Below are positions 60,903 to 64,000 of a DNA stretch of 64,000 bases, piece by piece. Position numbers and translations under genes: made by a program. The first letter of the stretch is position 1. Each line of letters opens with the position of its first letter. This DNA is from Picochlorum sp. 'celeri'. Taxonomy: Eukaryota; Chlorophyta; Trebouxiophyceae. The stretch spans positions 930,001 to 994,000 of the forward strand of contig JAACMV010000008.1 of assembly GCA_010909725.1 (NCBI GenBank), written 5' to 3'. The notes beneath the pieces are model-generated. The model did not search any database. It was given only the letters and a program-made list of their open reading frames with translations, and was not told the DNA's origin.

Positions 60903-61571
60903 TTGACAATATATACGTCTATTCGTTCAGATCAGTGCTACCTCTCTCTCTCTCTCTCCACCACCACCACGTAGACTGGCTTGTCAGAGACGTACCGGCT
61001 CTCTTCTTCCTGCGCCTTCAAGGATATGCCTGATTGCTCGTTCCCTTGAACTAGAACTAATGAAAAATGACACTGTAGTTCCAATTTCAACACACAAAGT
61101 CGCGCAGATCGCACCACGTGTGATGCTCAAACCTCCCCGTGATTCCAGAGAATCGTACTTCCCAAGCAGCAATGGTACCTCCGAAACACGACTTCCGGGA
61201 ATACTATCGACTTGAATAAGTAAATGAGGTGAAAGAACGTGGCTTTTTTAGTATGTACACGAATTGAGAGTCGGTGCAGCGGAAGTTGGTCATGACGTCA
61301 GATCTGGCGCCGCGTGCTCGAGAGGAGATCTGTTGCTGATTTCGTCCTCCACATCACTGAGATCCACTGGTCTGCTGATTTTTGACAGGGTGTTACATCT
61401 TGTCATGGACAAAATGGTGGACAAATTCACCTTGCATCGATCTTACAATGGAAAGAAAATGGTCCTGGTGTGAGCACAACAACCCCTGCCAAGACTAACG
61501 GGTATGCCATTGATCTTGCATCCATATCTTCCATACCGAGCAGAACGCCATAGATAGAGAGTACTCATAAG
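60903..61571. other. Spacer with (CT)n and (CCA)n tracts; possible small ORF
   Basis: 669 bp between the carboxypeptidase start and the S28 peptidase stop. A (CT)n tract lies at 60942-60958 and a (CCA)n tract at 60959-60970. A plus-strand stretch ending at 61473 reads VLHLVMDKMVDKFTLHRSYNGKKMVLV before its stop and looks protein-like. It follows a good acceptor (TTTTTGACAG) near 61,389, so it may be the last exon of a small unrecognised gene. I could not find a convincing first exon. Confidence 0.35.
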
Positions 61572-63296
61572 TTACGACAGATACTTTCTGAGATTATCCA
61601 GAACCTTTGCATTCACAGCATTCCACTGGGATAACACCTTGGGATTTAGCTGATTTGACTTTGGGGTGAGATCTATAGTGGACATGCAGTGAGATCCAAG
61701 AGGAACAAAGAGGACACTGTTCCCATCAGGAACCAGATTCTCATTCTGATTGCAGAATGTGCGATTTCCTGGATCTGGGCAGTAATTGTGCCATGGAGTT
61801 CCTGGAGGTGTGATCCCAAACATTTGCCATGGATCGAGTCCCTCATTGACAAATGTAACATTTGTCACCTGAATTTGTCGTCCAGCAAAGTTGGAATTGG
61901 TTGCCTCAACACCAGCTGCCACATCCTCCAATGTCCAGTTTTTTTCAAAATACTGTGCACATGTAGTATTCACCTTGTATTCAAGAGTATTACTTTGAAA
62001 AAGGTTGAAGACTTTCCATGCCGGAACCTCTTGTTGAGGGTCCACACCAAAGAAAGCCTCCAAATACCCAAACTGATGACAATACTGATACGCCCATAAG
62101 CGACCTGCCATTGTCGCTTCTTCCTCTGGAGTTTCAGGCCATGTTACTACCGAAAGAGCATCGCCATCATCCGTCGTGATGTTCAAGCAAGATCTCTTTG
62201 GAATGGATGCGGTTGGATCTACAGTATCATTAAAGAAGGCCTTTTCCACCAACCAGTTCAGCGCATTCCATGTCCCACCCTTGGTACGCATATTATTATC
62301 AGCAACCATACAAGAAAGTCGAATGTTTGATTTTTTCTGATCACCAGACACAGAATCAACCACGTTTTGAGTACCAGTAAGTGCCTCAAGCAGGTCGTCA
62401 ATAACATTGTCCAAAAAATAGCTTGCATTCCTTGCTGCGTCGTCACATGGCTTCAAAGGAGCTGGAATCTTTCCATTAGGATCCAACCATCGCGATGCAT
62501 ACAAATTCAACGCATCATCCCAAAAGTTGAAACAGGCGTCACTTCCACCCACATCAACATTTTTCATGTTATTGCTCAACACGGTAAAAAATGCATGGTA
62601 ATCATACTGTGGGGACAGTGGGCCAGAATATGAAATAGCACCAGAGATCACATCGCCGTATTTTTCCTTCATCCACGCAGCCAAACTCCCAGGGTAGGAG
62701 CCACCAGTCACAGCCCATCGAGTGTTCTTCATACCATATGTCAGGTTCAGAGGAGGGGTTGAGATCATATCAGGCTCTTGTGGCACGATATTGCTGATAT
62801 ACTCGATGAATTGCTTGGTATCTGCTAGCGCTTGTTCGGGGGTTAAGTATTGCAGATTTTCTGTGGACGCATTTGGGAGCACGGCTGGGTACGATGCCCC
62901 ATAATACCTGTGCTCCAATTCAATGTACACTCCATTCAGATTTCGCATCAATCCCCCACCGATTGTGACAAGGAACAAGCCATCAGTGCTTACAGGTCCT
63001 TCGCCTCCGACTTGGATCAGCGCCGGTGCATCATCATTAGCAGCATACTGTTGACACATTATGTAACGTTGGGAGAAGGTCCTGTCATCGCTTTCTGAAA
63101 AGTGGTCCAGTCTCTGGTCATTGTAAAAGTGAGATGAACATCCACTTGGAAACGTCTGTCTCTTGGAAATCTGAAAATGCTGACCAAAATGCCGCTGTCC
63201 GTGCATTCCACTGACGAAAGACAGCGGTGAAGCGGCAACGCGCCATACAGCTGCCGCAAGCACAAGACAGAGAGGAGGAGACAGAAAGCGAGCCAT
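61572..63296 (-). CDS. S28 serine peptidase (PRCP/DPP7-like)
   Basis: 574 residues from the ATG at 63294-63296, with a signal peptide (FLSPPLCLVLAAAVWRVAAS). The S28 core shows FYNDQRLDHFSESDDRTFSQRY, IQVGGEGPVS, YIELEHRYYGASYP, WAVTGGSYPGSLAAWM with nucleophile Ser in GGSYPG, GAISYSGPLSPQYDY, and the distal Asp and His in FVNEGLDPWQMFG and LGSHCMSTIDL. The family comprises lysosomal/vacuolar prolyl carboxypeptidase and dipeptidyl peptidase 7, which cut after or before proline. Several N-glycosylation sequons are present. Location is probably vacuole or cell exterior. Confidence 0.9.
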   Translation of the reverse strand: MARFLSPPLCLVLAAAVWRVAASPLSFVSGMHGQRHFGQHFQISKRQTFPSGCSSHFYNDQRLDHFSESDDRTFSQRYIMCQQYAANDDAPALIQVGGEGPVSTDGLFLVTIGGGLMRNLNGVYIELEHRYYGASYPAVLPNASTENLQYLTPEQALADTKQFIEYISNIVPQEPDMISTPPLNLTYGMKNTRWAVTGGSYPGSLAAWMKEKYGDVISGAISYSGPLSPQYDYHAFFTVLSNNMKNVDVGGSDACFNFWDDALNLYASRWLDPNGKIPAPLKPCDDAARNASYFLDNVIDDLLEALTGTQNVVDSVSGDQKKSNIRLSCMVADNNMRTKGGTWNALNWLVEKAFFNDTVDPTASIPKRSCLNITTDDGDALSVVTWPETPEEEATMAGRLWAYQYCHQFGYLEAFFGVDPQQEVPAWKVFNLFQSNTLEYKVNTTCAQYFEKNWTLEDVAAGVEATNSNFAGRQIQVTNVTFVNEGLDPWQMFGITPPGTPWHNYCPDPGNRTFCNQNENLVPDGNSVLFVPLGSHCMSTIDLTPKSNQLNPKVLSQWNAVNAKVLDNLRKYLS

Positions 63297-63609
63297 CTCG
63301 GTATATATTTATAATGCTGATACTATGGTTATTAAGATCTATTATAGATTTAATAATAATAACCCTAGGTAGAATACTGTCTGGCGATCTTGCCACATGA
63401 GGTACAGGTACATGTACCTGATCTCGAGGGCACTAGAGAAGTCACCCATATATAGTATATGGGTGCATCATCCGGATGGGGTCCTTTCAGAAGCTGATTG
63501 TGACCGGCCAACTTTGCGCAGGGGTATGGTCAAACTTTTTTTAAATGGTTCCACGCCACTGTGGCCCGTGTTAAAGCAATGATAGATTAGTGAGATAATA
63601 AGAAGAAAA
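63297..63609. promoter_or_regulatory. Divergent spacer with two palindromes
   Basis: 313 bp between the S28 peptidase and MORN genes. CAGGTACATGTACCTG at 63405-63420 is a perfect 16-bp palindrome. At 63443-63465 the arms CACCCATATA and TATATGGGTG pair perfectly around TAG. Both are placed like shared promoter elements. The second is TATA-rich, so it may also include a core promoter. Confidence 0.4.
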
Positions 63610-64000
63610 ATGGTGAACGTAGACACACTTGTTAACAGGATGCAATCTTCAGGGCGCCGTGGGGTGGATCAGCTAGAGAGTGGAATTGACCGAGTCAAAC
63701 GGCGTACTGGCGACAGCAAGGTGGATATAAGTGACGTCACTGATGATACAATAACATATGATGCGAGCAAGAGTGAGGATACTGTGCAGTATGCAGAGGT
63801 GAGGGAGGAGGTGAGGAGGAGCGTCGAAAGGCTTCGGCTGGAGGTGGAGATGGCATCTTCTCAACGGGAGATGGGTGGTGTTGAGCTGTCACCAGAGGCT
63901 CTGGCCAAAGGATTTACATGCCCGGAAGATTTCCAGATTCGAGAGGAGAGGATCGAATACGGAGATGGCGTGTACTACGAGGGCGAAGTGCTGGGGAAGA
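63610..64000 (+). CDS. MORN-repeat protein, 5' part only
   Basis: An ATG at 63610 opens a frame that stays open to the window edge (130 codons). The start reads MVNVDTLVNRMQSSGRRGVD, followed by a charged helical segment with EVREEVRRSVERLRLEVE. Near the end ERIEYGDGVYYEGEVLGK has the beginning of a MORN repeat (G-x-YYEGE-x-x-GK). MORN proteins often sit at membranes, flagella or plastid-division sites. The function here cannot be told from the fragment. Confidence 0.6.
   Translation, partial: MVNVDTLVNRMQSSGRRGVDQLESGIDRVKRRTGDSKVDISDVTDDTITYDASKSEDTVQYAEVREEVRRSVERLRLEVEMASSQREMGGVELSPEALAKGFTCPEDFQIREERIEYGDGVYYEGEVLGK

Noticed and set aside
1..64000. CRISPR arrays, rRNA operons or bacterial operon signals
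   Set aside because: No regularly spaced repeats, no rRNA sequence and spliced eukaryotic genes throughout.

Overview
The window is nuclear DNA of a compact eukaryotic genome, most likely a green alga. It holds about 27 genes with short intergenic spacers, convergent genes whose stop codons are tens of bases apart or overlap, and only nine introns that I could define (66-226 nt, NCAG-type acceptors, donors often GTGCGT). The green-lineage reading rests on a starch synthase of the SSIII/IV clade, a PsbP-domain protein with a plastid plus twin-arginine type leader, a land-plant-type F-box protein, a ROF-type multi-FKBP/TPR co-chaperone and a UPL1-like HECT ligase. Gene density, moderate GC and short introns recall small trebouxiophytes such as Picochlorum. 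That genus is an inference, not something the sequence proves.

Layout. 0-10 kb: STK19-like protein, DNA polymerase eta, a single-fold cyclin, a long gene-poor stretch (4.7-6.3 kb), an F-box protein and TCF25. 10-27.5 kb: a plastid DUF1499-like protein, an FKBP-TPR co-chaperone, a Sen1/SETX-type helicase and a giant HUWE1/UPL1 HECT ligase. The last three carry about twenty single-base frameshifts between 11.8 and 22.1 kb, although every protein motif is preserved. 27.9-41.7 kb: short ribophorin II (OST), starch synthase, SLX1 nuclease, a secreted protein, two tandem GT71-like glycosyltransferases, malic enzyme and a PsbP-domain protein. 41.8-54.8 kb: Tudor-like nuclear protein, HAD nucleotidase, universal stress protein, mL43, a Met/Asp-rich secreted protein, GT10 fucosyltransferase, SAMHD1-like dNTPase, an aluminium-resistance-type PLP enzyme and a DHX35-type helicase. 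54.78-57.35 kb: a 2.57-kb transposable element coding for a Fanzor (eukaryotic TnpB-type RNA-guided nuclease). 57.35-64 kb: PGAP3/Per1, mS26, an M14 carboxypeptidase, an S28 serine peptidase and the start of a MORN-repeat gene.

The most notable item is the Fanzor element. It has an intact 783-codon nuclease gene with a complete RuvC triad and zinc finger, a basic SV40-like nuclear localisation signal, 20-bp terminal inverted repeats that match at 19 positions, and flanking TA dinucleotides. It sits in what would otherwise be a gap of about 15 bp between the stop codons of two convergent genes, so it now provides their 3' flanks. Otherwise the genes are mostly housekeeping and do not form one pathway. 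Loose themes are DNA damage and genome maintenance (STK19, Pol eta, SETX-like, SLX1, SAMHD1-like, HUWE1), secretory-pathway glycosylation and GPI remodelling (RPN2, GT71 pair, GT10, PGAP3, M14 and S28 peptidases), plastid functions and mitochondrial ribosome proteins.
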